The notes under the pieces were generated by a model that was not told the DNA's origin, ran no database searches, and was given only the letters and a program-made list of their open reading frames with translations. Both the position numbers and the translations under genes were made by a program. From Planctomycetota bacterium (lineage in GTDB: Bacteria; Planctomycetota; JAMOSO01), in NCBI GenBank assembly GCA_027063065.1, contig JAMOSO010000048.1:38786-102785 (forward strand): 64,000 bases of DNA, written 5' to 3'. Shown in pieces: positions 28,117 through 37,650 of the stretch (position 1 is its first letter; the number at the start of each line of letters is the position of its first letter).

Positions 28117-28136
28117 TACGTAAAAGGTTTCGAGGT

Positions 28137-28391
28137 TTATTTAGAACCAGGAAATTGAACACCTTGACGTTTTAAAATTGGTTTTGTGCCATCAGTTGGT
28201 TGTGCACCTTTTGATAGCCAGTATTCAGCACGATCATTTTTAAGAATGATATTGTCTTTTTCGCGCATAGGGTCATAAGAACCCAAGTTTTCAATTACTT
28301 TGCCCTGACGAGCTGTGCGTTGATCTTGTACCACAATACGGAAACAAGGGTGATTGCGGCGACCTGTTTTTTTTAGTCTGATTTTTACCAT
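28137..28391 (-). CDS. rpsP: 30S ribosomal protein S16
   Basis: The 84-residue protein begins MVKIRLKKTGRRNHPCFRIVV, a clear S16 signature, and contains NLGSYDP. It is an early-assembly protein of the small subunit. Its start overlaps the end of ffh by seven bases, and its ribosome-binding site lies in the tandem repeats that end ffh. Confidence 0.97.
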   Translation of the reverse strand: MVKIRLKKTGRRNHPCFRIVVQDQRTARQGKVIENLGSYDPMREKDNIILKNDRAEYWLSKGAQPTDGTKPILKRQGVQFPGSK

Positions 28392-29740
28392 TTTAATCCT
28401 TTTAATCCTTTTAATCCAGCTGGCATATTAGGCAAACCCATGCCTTTACCTGAGCCCATCATCGAGCTCATTTTCTTCATCATTTTTCTCATCTGCTTAA
28501 ACTGTTTAAGCAGCTTATTTACGTCATGTGCCTCAGCTCCAGAGCCTTTGGCAATTCTATGTCTTCGTGAGCGATCTATTAAATCGGGGCGTCGTCTTTC
28601 TTTGAGAGTCATGGATTGTATCATTGCTTCAAGTTTTGTAAACTCTTTATCGTCAAAATCCATATCTCCTATTTTAGAACCCAACCCAGGAATCATTCCC
28701 ATTAGGTCTTTAATAGAACCCATTTTCTTAATCATACCTAATTGTTTTAAAAAATCATCTAAATTAAATTTGTTTTCTTGCATTTTTTTTGCCATAGATA
28801 GGGCTTCGTCCTCATCTATAGCATCTTGGGCTTTTTCTACCAAGGATATTACATCACCCATACCTAAAATGCGCGATGTCATTCTGTCTGGATGAAAGGC
28901 TTCTAACTCGTCAAGTTTTTCACCCATTCCTACAAATTTAATTGGTTTGCCTGTTACACCACGGATAGATAAAGCGGCACCGCCACGTGTATCAGAATCT
29001 AACTTGGTTAATATTACGCCGTTAAATTCCAAGCGATTGTTAAATTCTTGTGCAGATTTAACAGCGTCTTGACCGACCATGGAATCGCATACAAATAATA
29101 TTTCATCAGGAGAAGTTTTCTTTTTGATTTTTTCTAATTCTTTCATTAATTCGTCATCGATATGTAATCGACCAGCCGTATCAAATAAGATAGTATCAAA
29201 ATTGTTTTCGTTGGCGTATTTCACAGCACGGCGACAAACTCTAACAGGTGTAGACTCATCGGTAAAAACTTCGATATTTAATTGACGCCCTAATGTTTTT
29301 AATTGTTCAACCGCGGCAGGACGTTGTAAATCTGCAGCTACCATTATTGGTTTGCGTCCTTCTTTGCGTAGTTTCATTGCCAATTTTGCAGTGGTTGTGG
29401 TTTTTCCAGCGCCTTGTAAACCAACCATCATTATTATGGTTGCATTTTTTTTGTTGTAATTTATGGGCTGGTTATCGCCACCCATAAGCTCAACTAATTC
29501 ATCATTGACAATTTTTACTATTTGTTGGCCGGGGCGTATATTTTTGATTACTTCTTGTCCTATTGCTTTTTCGGTAACTTTTTTAATAAATTCTTTGGCG
29601 ACTTTATAAGAGACGTCTGCCTCTAATAATGCCATGCGTATTTCGCGCAAACCTTCTTGAATGTTTTCTTCGTTAAGGGTACCACGCCCTTTAAATTTAT
29701 CTAAAACGTTATTAATTCCTTGAGCTACGGTATCTAACAT
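28385..29740 (-). CDS. ffh: Signal recognition particle GTPase Ffh
   Basis: Binds 4.5S RNA and signal sequences to target membrane proteins. N and G domains carry the P-loop GLQGAGKTTTTAKLA, DTAGRLHIDDELM and TKLDSDTRGGAAL; the C-terminal M domain is Met-rich (about 305-435, with KMMKKMSSMMG). The 451-residue length is normal. It ends in three Gly-Leu-Lys units encoded by a tandem repeat. It begins directly after the murA stop, with an AAGG site inside murA. Confidence 0.97.
   Translation of the reverse strand: MLDTVAQGINNVLDKFKGRGTLNEENIQEGLREIRMALLEADVSYKVAKEFIKKVTEKAIGQEVIKNIRPGQQIVKIVNDELVELMGGDNQPINYNKKNATIIMMVGLQGAGKTTTTAKLAMKLRKEGRKPIMVAADLQRPAAVEQLKTLGRQLNIEVFTDESTPVRVCRRAVKYANENNFDTILFDTAGRLHIDDELMKELEKIKKKTSPDEILFVCDSMVGQDAVKSAQEFNNRLEFNGVILTKLDSDTRGGAALSIRGVTGKPIKFVGMGEKLDELEAFHPDRMTSRILGMGDVISLVEKAQDAIDEDEALSMAKKMQENKFNLDDFLKQLGMIKKMGSIKDLMGMIPGLGSKIGDMDFDDKEFTKLEAMIQSMTLKERRRPDLIDRSRRHRIAKGSGAEAHDVNKLLKQFKQMRKMMKKMSSMMGSGKGMGLPNMPAGLKGLKGLKW
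28391..28417. repeat. Three tandem 9-bp repeats at the ffh/rpsP junction
   Basis: TTTTAATCC occurs three times head to tail. On the coding strand the unit is GGATTAAAA: it encodes the Gly-Leu-Lys repeats at the end of Ffh and supplies AGGA, the rpsP Shine-Dalgarno, in each copy. The repeat runs up to the rpsP ATG. Confidence 0.85.
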
Positions 29741-31003
29741 TTAACTTTTCCTTGTTATTTTGGCACCTAGTGATGCTAATTTACCAACCATATTTTCATA
29801 TCCTCGATCTAAGTGATAGACTCGATTAATTGTTGTGGTACCTTTGGCAACTAAGCCAGCTAGTATTAAAGCAGCCGATGCGCGTAAATCGGAAGCCATG
29901 ACTTCTGCTCCACTTAAATTGCTTTGTCCAGTAATAATGGCGGTACCGCCATCAATATTAATTTTAGCCCCCATACGGTCTAATTCGGCAGCGTGCATAA
30001 ATCGATCTGGAAATATTTTTTCTGTTATTACAGAAGTTATTGGTTGGACAGCTAAAAGAGTCATTATTTGAGCCTGTAAATCAGTTGCAAAACCCGGATA
30101 GGGCAAAGTTGTAATATCACAGGCAGAAGTATAATCACCAGAATAGGATAATTCAACTTTTGATTGATGTCGTTTATATTTTATTCCTAAGCGATCAAAT
30201 GCGTCAAATAAAGCATCTAGGTGTTCAGGTATCATATTGTTGATGGTTAAATTTTGACCACACATTGCCCCCGCAATCAAAAACGTACCAGCTTCAATTC
30301 TGTCTGGTATGATGGTGTGTGTGGCTCCTGTCAATTTTGAAACGCCTTCAATAGTAATGTTATGACTGCCAGCGCCAGTAATCTTTGCACCCATTTTAAT
30401 TAAAAAATTTGCTAAATCTACCACTTCTGGTTCGCAAGCTGCGCCACTGATAATGGTTGTTCCTTCGGCTAGAGTTGCTGCCATCATAATATTGTCAGTT
30501 GCCAATACGGATGAACCAAAATTGCCACCTAAAAATATGCGGCAGCCTTTTAATTTTTTACAACTAGCATGGACATATCCATGCTCTATTTGAATGCTTG
30601 CTCCTAATGCTTTTAAGCCTTTCAGGTGTAAGTCAATAGGTCTTGTACCGATAACGCACCCGCCTGGTAGTGATATGTGGGCTTCACCATATCTAGTTAA
30701 TAATGGTCCTAATGCACAAACAGAGCCACGCATTTTACGGACGATTTCGTAGGGGGCAGTCGTTCCTTTTTGGTTGTTTTCGTTGGTGGTTACGATGTTG
30801 TTTTCAAGTTTTGCGTTGACTCCCATGTGCGCTAGCATAGCAATCATTGTGCTGATATCTTGTACTTTTGGAACTTGCTTTAATTGGCAGGTACCATTAG
30901 CCAGTATGGTGGAAGCTAAAATAGGCAAGGCAGAGTTTTTAGCTCCACTGATATTTATCTGACCACTTAATATATTAGGCCCTTCAATAATTATTTTATC
31001 CAT
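29741..31003 (-). CDS. murA: UDP-N-acetylglucosamine 1-carboxyvinyltransferase
   Basis: Catalyses the first committed step of peptidoglycan synthesis, transfer of enolpyruvate to UDP-GlcNAc. The fosfomycin-reactive Cys is present in LPGGCVIGTRPIDLH (about 115). SGAKNSALPILA near the N-terminus and the C-terminal YHLDRGYENM are standard. ATG 31003 is preceded by a GGGAG site; an upstream TTG at 31018 is rejected. It overlaps the end of prmC by eight bases. Confidence 0.96.
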   Translation of the reverse strand: MDKIIIEGPNILSGQINISGAKNSALPILASTILANGTCQLKQVPKVQDISTMIAMLAHMGVNAKLENNIVTTNENNQKGTTAPYEIVRKMRGSVCALGPLLTRYGEAHISLPGGCVIGTRPIDLHLKGLKALGASIQIEHGYVHASCKKLKGCRIFLGGNFGSSVLATDNIMMAATLAEGTTIISGAACEPEVVDLANFLIKMGAKITGAGSHNITIEGVSKLTGATHTIIPDRIEAGTFLIAGAMCGQNLTINNMIPEHLDALFDAFDRLGIKYKRHQSKVELSYSGDYTSACDITTLPYPGFATDLQAQIMTLLAVQPITSVITEKIFPDRFMHAAELDRMGAKINIDGGTAIITGQSNLSGAEVMASDLRASAALILAGLVAKGTTTINRVYHLDRGYENMVGKLASLGAKITRKS

Positions 31004-31889
31004 GCCATCTCCCAGCAATATATAAAATGCGATCTCGATTAGTTAAATCTCGAATAATTTCTATATGAGCATTTTTAAATAATTGTTTGGCTATCTTGAG
31101 CATAGAAGCTCCTTGATCAGAGCCTATTTCCATAAACATTTGTCCATCGTTTTTGATGCAGTTCGCTATTTTTTTTAATTGCAAAATTGGTAGTTCATCG
31201 CCATTTCGTCCGCCAATCAAGGCCGTTTTAGGTTCGTAGTCACGTACTTCTGCTTCTAAATGAGGCATTTCTGTTTGTGCGATATATGGCGGATTTGCCA
31301 AGATTAAATCAAATGGCTCAGTCATAAATTGTTCGTGTTTATCGTCGAGAAAATCACCCAAGTATAAATTTATTTTATCTGTTAAGTTATGATTTTTAAG
31401 GTTGATTTCTGCCCACTTGTATGCTTCTGGTGATATTTCAATGGCAGTAATTTTTAAGTCTATCCGCTCTAAAGCCATAGTACAGGCAATATTGCCAGAA
31501 CCCGTGCCAATATCTAAAACGCTGGCATTTTTTTGTAAATTAGTGTTTAAGGCTTTCTCAACAAGTATTTCAGTTTCGGCACGAGGTACCAGCACTCCAT
31601 CGCCTACTTTAAATTCATAGCCATAGAAGTCCGTATCGCCGATAATATATGCTAGAGGTTCACGTTTGGCGCGTCTATTGATAAATTTCTTATATCTCTC
31701 ACGTTCTTCTATGCTGAGCAATCTATCGTAATACATATAAAGCTCTATACGTTTACATCCCAATACAGAGGCTAATAATTGTTCAGCATCTCTGCGATGA
31801 TGAGGTATTTTTTTTGTTTTAAACCATTCACTAGCCCAACTTAGCACGTCAATTAAACGCCAAGATTGTTGCTGAGTGTTTTTAGCCAT
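30996..31889 (-). CDS. prmC: Release factor glutamine N5-methyltransferase
   Basis: Methylates the Gln of the GGQ motif in release factors. The signature NPPYIA is present, with SAM-binding motif VLDIGTGSGNIAC. The annotated start ATG 31889 gives 297 residues and overlaps the stop of prfA by eight bases, a common coupling of the enzyme with its substrate gene. An open frame continues upstream to 31928 but lies wholly in prfA. Confidence 0.95.
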   Translation of the reverse strand: MAKNTQQQSWRLIDVLSWASEWFKTKKIPHHRRDAEQLLASVLGCKRIELYMYYDRLLSIEERERYKKFINRRAKREPLAYIIGDTDFYGYEFKVGDGVLVPRAETEILVEKALNTNLQKNASVLDIGTGSGNIACTMALERIDLKITAIEISPEAYKWAEINLKNHNLTDKINLYLGDFLDDKHEQFMTEPFDLILANPPYIAQTEMPHLEAEVRDYEPKTALIGGRNGDELPILQLKKIANCIKNDGQMFMEIGSDQGASMLKIAKQLFKNAHIEIIRDLTNRDRILYIAGRWHG

Positions 31890-32955
31890 TTTGTATTTCT
31901 TCCATCTTTTTATCGCGGAAGTAAGCAAAAACCTTAGAAATTAACTCGTCAAAATCGCCACTCATTAAATCGGTTAAGTTGTATAAGGTTACATTGGCAC
32001 GGTGATCAGTTACACGTCCTTGAGGATAATTGTAAGTGCGGATTTTTTCACTGCGATCTCCCGAGCCAATTTGTGATTTGCGAGCTTCACCGCGGGCGGC
32101 GGCTTCTTCGGCTTTTTTGGCTTCATAAATACGTGAGCGCAAAACTTTTAATGCTTTGTCTTTGTTTTTGATTTGGCTTTTTTCGTCCTGACAGGTCGCA
32201 ACTACTCCAGTTGGAATATGCGTGATTCGCACAGCAGAATCGGTTGTGTTTACCGATTGTCCACCAGGGCCAGAAGCTCGAAAAACATCAATTTTTAAAT
32301 CGGCTGGTTGTATATCAATTTCTACTTCTTCGGCTTCTGGTAATACTGCAATAGTTATGGCAGAGGTGTGTATACGACCTTGGGTTTCTGTAGCTGGTAC
32401 GCGTTGTACTCGGTGTGTGCCAGATTCAAATTGTAAAAATTTAAAAGCATCTTGCCCAGTTACCATAAAAGTAACATCTTTAAATCCACCCATTTCGCCA
32501 TAGCTAGTATTCATTACGTCTAACTTCCAACCACGTTTTTCAATCCAGTATTTTAGGGCTTTAAACATATCGCCTACAAATAATGCAGCCTCATCTCCGC
32601 CTGTGCCAGCACGCATTTCGATGATACAGTTTTTGGCGGCATCGGCATCAGACACGGCAAGATTTTCTATGATAGCATTAAATAATGTTTCTTGGCGTGT
32701 TTGCATTTCTTTTAGTTCATCACGAGCCATATCACGCATTTCAGCGTCATCTTCCATCTGGATAAGCTCTTTGGTTTCTTCTATGCTTTCAAGAAGTTTT
32801 TTATAGGACAGATATTCTTCTGCTTGGCCTTTAATCTGGCCATGCTCTTTGACGATACGGGCATAATCAGGAGAGGTAATGACGTTTGGGTCTTCCATCT
32901 GTGAGGCAAGGCCGTAAAAGCGTCTGAGTAGGTCTTCGAGTGATGGAATGAGCAT
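31882..32955 (-). CDS. prfA: Peptide chain release factor 1
   Basis: Recognises UAA and UAG. The peptidyl-hydrolysis motif GGQ is in RASGPGGQSVNTTDSAVR, and the codon-reading PxT tripeptide is PAT in HRVQRVPATETQGR, which marks RF1 and not RF2. Length 357 is normal. It is downstream of rpmE and upstream of prmC and murA. Confidence 0.97.
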   Translation of the reverse strand: MLIPSLEDLLRRFYGLASQMEDPNVITSPDYARIVKEHGQIKGQAEEYLSYKKLLESIEETKELIQMEDDAEMRDMARDELKEMQTRQETLFNAIIENLAVSDADAAKNCIIEMRAGTGGDEAALFVGDMFKALKYWIEKRGWKLDVMNTSYGEMGGFKDVTFMVTGQDAFKFLQFESGTHRVQRVPATETQGRIHTSAITIAVLPEAEEVEIDIQPADLKIDVFRASGPGGQSVNTTDSAVRITHIPTGVVATCQDEKSQIKNKDKALKVLRSRIYEAKKAEEAAARGEARKSQIGSGDRSEKIRTYNYPQGRVTDHRANVTLYNLTDLMSGDFDELISKVFAYFRDKKMEEIQNG

Positions 32956-32983
32956 AATAATCCTAAAATAAAAGTATATACGA

Positions 32984-33019
32984 CAAAGGCCTGAGGAGCT
33001 TTAACCCATCAGGCCTTTG
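32984..33019. terminator. 11-bp hairpin between rpmE and prfA
   Basis: CAAAGGCCTGA (32984-32994) pairs perfectly with TCAGGCCTTTG (33009-33019) around a 14-base loop. There is no U-tract on the rpmE side, so it may be a processing site or attenuator and not a full stop. Confidence 0.55.
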
Positions 33020-33037
33020 AAAATAATGTGAGTAATG

Positions 33038-33247
33038 CTATTTAGCAGAAAATTTGGCGTATTTTTTCTTAAAGCGTTCGATACGACCTTCGGTATCTAA
33101 CACGCGTTCATTGCCAGTAAAGAAAGGGTGGCATTCTGAACATACGTCAACATGTAGCTCTGTTGTTAGCGACTCGGTTTCAAATGAATTACCGCAACCA
33201 CAAGTAACGGTGCAAGTTTGGTAAGTAGGGTGAATTTCTGCTTTCAT
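33038..33247 (-). CDS. rpmE: 50S ribosomal protein L31 (zinc-binding type)
   Basis: The 69-residue protein begins MKAEIHPTY and carries four cysteines (16, 18, 36, 39), the zinc-binding C+ form, suggesting that a zinc-free paralogue may exist elsewhere. It ends in the usual basic tail (RFKKKYAKF). It is the first gene of the minus-strand rpmE-prfA-prmC-murA-ffh-rpsP-trmD series. Confidence 0.97.
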   Translation of the reverse strand: MKAEIHPTYQTCTVTCGCGNSFETESLTTELHVDVCSECHPFFTGNERVLDTEGRIERFKKKYAKFSAK

Positions 33248-33418
33248 GGTATATCCTGTGAAAATGTATATTTATATTAAAATCGCAAAATTATAAGACT
33301 GCAATTTGGAATTACAAGCTTTTTTCTTGTCTTCATAACAATACTTTAGATTATATGTTTGTATGATGTATGTCAAAAATAAAAATTATTACTTAAATTG
33401 GGCTTCTTAGCATAATCA

Positions 33419-33446
33419 TTGACCGCCTATGAATAGTTGGCATACT
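33419..33446 (+). promoter_or_regulatory. Sigma-70-like promoter of the hybrid kinase gene
   Basis: TTGACC (33419-33424) and CATACT (33441-33446) are separated by 16 bases, about 27 bases before ATG 33473. Confidence 0.55.
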
Positions 33447-33472
33447 TACAGGGCTTACAAGAAGGCATTATC

Positions 33473-35896
33473 ATGAATTATAATAATAAAATTTTAATAA
33501 TAGACGATACAGAAAGTATACATCAAGATTTTAAATCTGTTTTATCTGGTGTGTCTACACATGCTCAATTGGATTTAGATTCGTTTTTAAATGGCATATC
33601 AAAAGAAAAAGGTTGTCGTGTTAGTGCATACCATATCGATTCGGCTTTTCAGGGCGAAGATGGTTTTAACTTAGTTCAGAAGGCCGTAAAACAAAATCAA
33701 CCTTACGCTTTAATTTTGCTTGATGTAAGAATGCCTCCTGGATGGGATGGTATTAAAACTGCTTCTGAAATATGGAAGATTGCACCAGATACGGAAATTG
33801 TTATTTGTACAGCGTATTCTGATTATTCTTGGGAAGCTATCTTAGATCAGTTGGGAACATCAGATCGTTTGATGTTTTTAAAAAAACCATTTGATGCCAT
33901 AACTGTTAAACAAATGGTTTTATCTCAAGTGCGTAAGTGGAACCTTGCCAATAAATCCCATGTAATGATGCAAAGATTAGAGGACGAAGTTGCTAAACGC
34001 ACATTTGAATTAAATCAATCTATGCAGGAGTTAGAAATCTCTAAAAACACCATAGAATCTATTATTGATAGTGTAAATTCTTCGTTATTTTTAATCGATT
34101 CCAACTGCATAGTGCATAGTATTAATTATCCTGCCATTCATTATTTTAGCATTAAGGGAACAAAACAAAGCTTGATAGGGCAAAATCTTTTTAGGTTAAT
34201 TACGCCTGATTTATGGCGTGAAACGGAAGCTAAGTTTATAGCTAAATTAAAAAAGTTAAATTCTAATAAAGAGGATAATTCTTTTGAATGGGAATTTACA
34301 ACGATTGACAACGTAAACAGATTGTTTTTGATAAGTATGTCCAAATTACATACTTGTGATACACAATATTTATTAGTTTTTACTGATATAACTCAGAAAC
34401 GTAAGGAACAACGCTATTTACAACGCAAACAACGTATGGAATCAGTTGGATTATTAGCTGGTGGTATTGCCCATGAGTTTAATAATATTATCGCCGGCAT
34501 ACAAGGTTATGCTCAATTGGCTTTAAAAACCAACACTAATGATTTATATAAGCGGGGCGCCGAGGTTACAGAGCGCCAATGCAAACGTGCTACTGAGTTA
34601 GTTAGAAGTTTGTTGGCTTTTTCTCGTACTAATTGCATAGGTGATAAACGTGTTGATGTAACATCAGTATGTGAAGAAGTTTTGGGTTTAACCAGTAAAA
34701 ATGCAGGGGCTAAAACAATTGAAATTGTTACGTCTTTTGATGCTAATGCGTTTGTAGAAGGGGAATCAGGGCCTTTACAACAGGTGATAATGAATTTAAT
34801 TATAAATGCGCAACATGCTATGGCAGAGTCCGCATTAAAGAGGCTGACTATTGATGTAAAAGTGATAGATGCGCAAGTGGTGATAAAAATAAGTGATACT
34901 GGTTGCGGTATTGATAAGGAAGTATTGGAGCATGTTTTTGACCCATTTTTTACCACTAAAGGGGCATTAGGTGGTGGCAGCGTGCAAGATAAAATACATG
35001 GCACAGGTTTAGGCTTATCTGTGGTTGTGGGGGTTGTGAATGATTTTGGAGGCTCGATAGAAGTAGATTCTCAAAAAGATAAAGGTGCTACATTTATTGT
35101 AAAATTACCCTATATGCCAGATAAAAACCGTTCTAAAAGGATTTTATGTATATCAAGTAATCAAGAGTTATTGCATACATATTCAGCCTTAATTAAAGAG
35201 GTTGATTGTATAGCGTTAACGGCGCTTAGTGTTAGCGAAGCTAAAAATATATTATCTACAGAATTATTAGACCTTATTATGGTTGAATCAATATTACTGG
35301 ATGAAAATGGTACTGATATAATTAAATCTATTAGACATCATCGTTTGGATATACCAATTATTTTAATTGCTGATATAGCAGACAAAATGGGTGTGCAGGA
35401 TTTTCGTGCTTCTGGAGTGAACGATTGCCTGTTTCAACCACTTAATAAACTAAAGCTTACCCGAATTTTAAATCAATATTTAAAACGTGAAATAGTGCAA
35501 CAATCGGATAATGTGGCAATAACAAATAGTAATTTGCAAGGTAAACGTATTTTAATAGCCGATGACGAACCTGTTGTAGTAAATGTTTACAATGCTATTT
35601 GTCGGCGCAATGGCATGTTAGTTACTAATGCGACTAATGGCGTAGAAGCAGTGGAGTTGGCTCAAAGTAATGGATTTGATATTATATTGATGGATATTGC
35701 TATGCCCGAAATGGACGGTGTAATGGCAATAAAAAAGATAAAACAATATTTACCTTACATACCAATTATTGTTTGCACAGGTTTTTTAACAGATTCTCAT
35801 AAAGAAGCCTATCAAGCAGGGGCGTTAAAAGTGCTTAACAAACCAGTGGGGGTTAAGGATTTAATAGCTATTATATCGGAGGTGTTATGTCAGTAG
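33473..35896 (+). CDS. Receiver-PAS-kinase-receiver-receiver hybrid histidine kinase
   Basis: An 807-residue cytoplasmic protein. An N-terminal receiver has LIIDDTES and acceptor Asp in LLDVRMPPGWDG, with an insertion between its first strands. A PAS-like region (about 195-300) follows. The HisKA motif GGIAHEFNN (His334) and HATPase boxes NLIINAQHAM, DTGCGID and GTGLGL are intact. Next is a receiver lacking the acidic pair (ISSNQE) and with Glu-Ser (IMVES) at the acceptor position, hence probably inactive. Last comes a normal receiver (ADDEP, LMDIAMPEMDG, NKPVG). ATG 33473 has an AAGAAGG site. It overlaps the next kinase by ten bases. Confidence 0.9.
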   Translation: MNYNNKILIIDDTESIHQDFKSVLSGVSTHAQLDLDSFLNGISKEKGCRVSAYHIDSAFQGEDGFNLVQKAVKQNQPYALILLDVRMPPGWDGIKTASEIWKIAPDTEIVICTAYSDYSWEAILDQLGTSDRLMFLKKPFDAITVKQMVLSQVRKWNLANKSHVMMQRLEDEVAKRTFELNQSMQELEISKNTIESIIDSVNSSLFLIDSNCIVHSINYPAIHYFSIKGTKQSLIGQNLFRLITPDLWRETEAKFIAKLKKLNSNKEDNSFEWEFTTIDNVNRLFLISMSKLHTCDTQYLLVFTDITQKRKEQRYLQRKQRMESVGLLAGGIAHEFNNIIAGIQGYAQLALKTNTNDLYKRGAEVTERQCKRATELVRSLLAFSRTNCIGDKRVDVTSVCEEVLGLTSKNAGAKTIEIVTSFDANAFVEGESGPLQQVIMNLIINAQHAMAESALKRLTIDVKVIDAQVVIKISDTGCGIDKEVLEHVFDPFFTTKGALGGGSVQDKIHGTGLGLSVVVGVVNDFGGSIEVDSQKDKGATFIVKLPYMPDKNRSKRILCISSNQELLHTYSALIKEVDCIALTALSVSEAKNILSTELLDLIMVESILLDENGTDIIKSIRHHRLDIPIILIADIADKMGVQDFRASGVNDCLFQPLNKLKLTRILNQYLKREIVQQSDNVAITNSNLQGKRILIADDEPVVVNVYNAICRRNGMLVTNATNGVEAVELAQSNGFDIILMDIAMPEMDGVMAIKKIKQYLPYIPIIVCTGFLTDSHKEAYQAGALKVLNKPVGVKDLIAIISEVLCQ

Positions 35897-37011
35897 ATAA
35901 AAGTGTTAAGCCAACAATTATGTTAGTAGATGATAAGCCAGAAAATTTAGTAGTATTAGAGGCGTCATTAAAAAAGCTAGACGCTAAGTTTGTGTGTTTT
36001 GAGTCGGGTAAAGAAGCATTGACATATCTGCTGTCAGAAACGGGTGTGGCACTAATTTTTATGGACGTGCAAATGCCAGAGATGGATGGTTTTGAAACGG
36101 CTCAGTTTATAAGAGAACGCGAAGCTACTAAAACAATACCCATTATTTTTGTTACAGCTATTAATAAAGATGAGCGATATGTTTTTCAGGGGTATGAGTC
36201 AGGGGCGGTTGATTATTTATGTAAACCATTGGATATGCGATTGTTACGTTCTAAGGCCAGGGTGTTTTTAGATTTATATTCTCAACGAATGCAAATTTTA
36301 GAACAACAAGCATCTTTGTTAAAGTATGAACGCAGTTTGATACGCCAAAGACATAATAGTAATCTTGCTCAATTTATTAATGGTATAGCGCATAATTTTA
36401 ATAACCTTTTAGCTGGTGTGCGTGGTTACGGTCAACTTGTGCAACTGTATCCTGATAATGTGCAGATGGCCGAAAAAGCTGGCAATCAAATAATGGAAGG
36501 TGTTGATAAATTAACTAAATTAGTCAAGGATTTGCGTAATTTGGTTTTATCCAATGAGGATGATAAAACAATTTTAGATATAAAAAGTGAATTACAAGAA
36601 ATAATAGAATTAATAAAGTCTACTATGAGTAGTCGTATTATCTTTCAATATGAAATTGATGATTTTAATGGTTTACATATTAATATGAGTCAAAGCGATT
36701 TTAGAGCATCGTTTTCATCTTTAATTGTTAATGCCATAGAAGCCGTTAATAATGTTGATGCTCCACAGATTGATGTACACGCTTATTTAGATAAAAAAAA
36801 TTTTGTATTAACGGTAACTGATAATGGTAAAGGTATGAGCGACGAAGTGTTATCTCAAGCTACAGTACCGTTATTTTCTACTAAAAACTTGGTTGGTGTT
36901 GGTATGGGATTAGCTCAAGTTAAATCATTTTGTAATTTGCAAGAAGGTAACTTACATATTACAAGTAATCTAAATGTTGGCACGCAAGTTACAATAACTT
37001 TGCCTGTATAG
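35887..37011 (+). CDS. Receiver-histidine kinase fusion
   Basis: The order is receiver first, kinase second. The receiver (1-120) has VDDKPEN, acceptor Asp in FMDVQMPEMDG and CKPLD. The kinase has the phospho-accepting His169 in GIAHNFNN, an N box of IVNAIEAV, G1 DNGKGMS and a G2-like GVGMGLAQV. The atypical HNFNN motif matches that of the preceding kinase (HEFNN). It may be a relay in which the receiver controls the kinase. A GGAGG site precedes ATG 35887, which overlaps the upstream gene. No membrane segment is present. Confidence 0.88.
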   Translation: MSVDKSVKPTIMLVDDKPENLVVLEASLKKLDAKFVCFESGKEALTYLLSETGVALIFMDVQMPEMDGFETAQFIREREATKTIPIIFVTAINKDERYVFQGYESGAVDYLCKPLDMRLLRSKARVFLDLYSQRMQILEQQASLLKYERSLIRQRHNSNLAQFINGIAHNFNNLLAGVRGYGQLVQLYPDNVQMAEKAGNQIMEGVDKLTKLVKDLRNLVLSNEDDKTILDIKSELQEIIELIKSTMSSRIIFQYEIDDFNGLHINMSQSDFRASFSSLIVNAIEAVNNVDAPQIDVHAYLDKKNFVLTVTDNGKGMSDEVLSQATVPLFSTKNLVGVGMGLAQVKSFCNLQEGNLHITSNLNVGTQVTITLPV

Positions 37012-37020
37012 AGTGTTTTG

Positions 37021-37626
37021 TTATTGAACCCAAATTAATAGAGCTACTTGTATAGCGCCGATAATAAAGCCTAAAACACCACCTAAAATTTCTATCATTT
37101 TTAGCTCTTTTGAGCATATATCATAGATGATATCTTCAAATTTGCTTAAATCAAAGCCTTTAATTTTTTCAGAGACTATAGCAGAAAAATCCATATGTTT
37201 TTCGACGGCTTCTAATAATAGTTCCATATAATTGGGTAGTTCGTTTTCTAGGTGAGTCAGTAAACTTTTTTTTATTTGTAAACCTGCTTCGCCTTGTATA
37301 AACATGGCAATCATAGGGTTTTCGCTTAATTTGTTTTGTAAAAAAATATCTAATTGTTCTTCTATTACACGATGAATATCTTGATGGACATCTTTTTTGT
37401 TTAAGATGTTTTTAATATCATTTGGCGAGATTAATTCTTTTTCGACTGTTTGGCCTATGCTGTCGGCCATTTCGTTTTGGCGACGCGGTATTAAGCCTTG
37501 AATATTGACACCTAAAATTTTAATTGATTTATAGGGCCTAAATATCATCTTGACAGCTAAATAATTGGTAAACCAGCCAATAGCTGCAGATATAAACGGC
37601 ATTAGTATGTATATAAAAATTTGCAT
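37021..37626 (-). CDS. DUF445-family membrane protein
   Basis: A 201-residue protein with an N-terminal membrane helix bearing GWFTNYLAVKMIFRPY, the DUF445/YheB signature, a soluble middle with IQGLIPRRQNEMADSIGQ, and a C-terminal helix (GVLGFIIGAIQVALLIW). Function is unknown; family members are membrane-associated. It is convergent with the preceding kinase gene. Confidence 0.85.
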   Translation of the reverse strand: MQIFIYILMPFISAAIGWFTNYLAVKMIFRPYKSIKILGVNIQGLIPRRQNEMADSIGQTVEKELISPNDIKNILNKKDVHQDIHRVIEEQLDIFLQNKLSENPMIAMFIQGEAGLQIKKSLLTHLENELPNYMELLLEAVEKHMDFSAIVSEKIKGFDLSKFEDIIYDICSKELKMIEILGGVLGFIIGAIQVALLIWVQ

Positions 37627-37650
37627 GAAGAAAGTTTACAATATCAATTC

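Noticed and set aside
33438-33454. Sigma-54-like TGGCATACTTACAGGGC upstream of 33473
   Set aside because: The spacing is GG-N12-GC, two bases too long; a TTGACC-N16-CATACT sigma-70 pair fits better.
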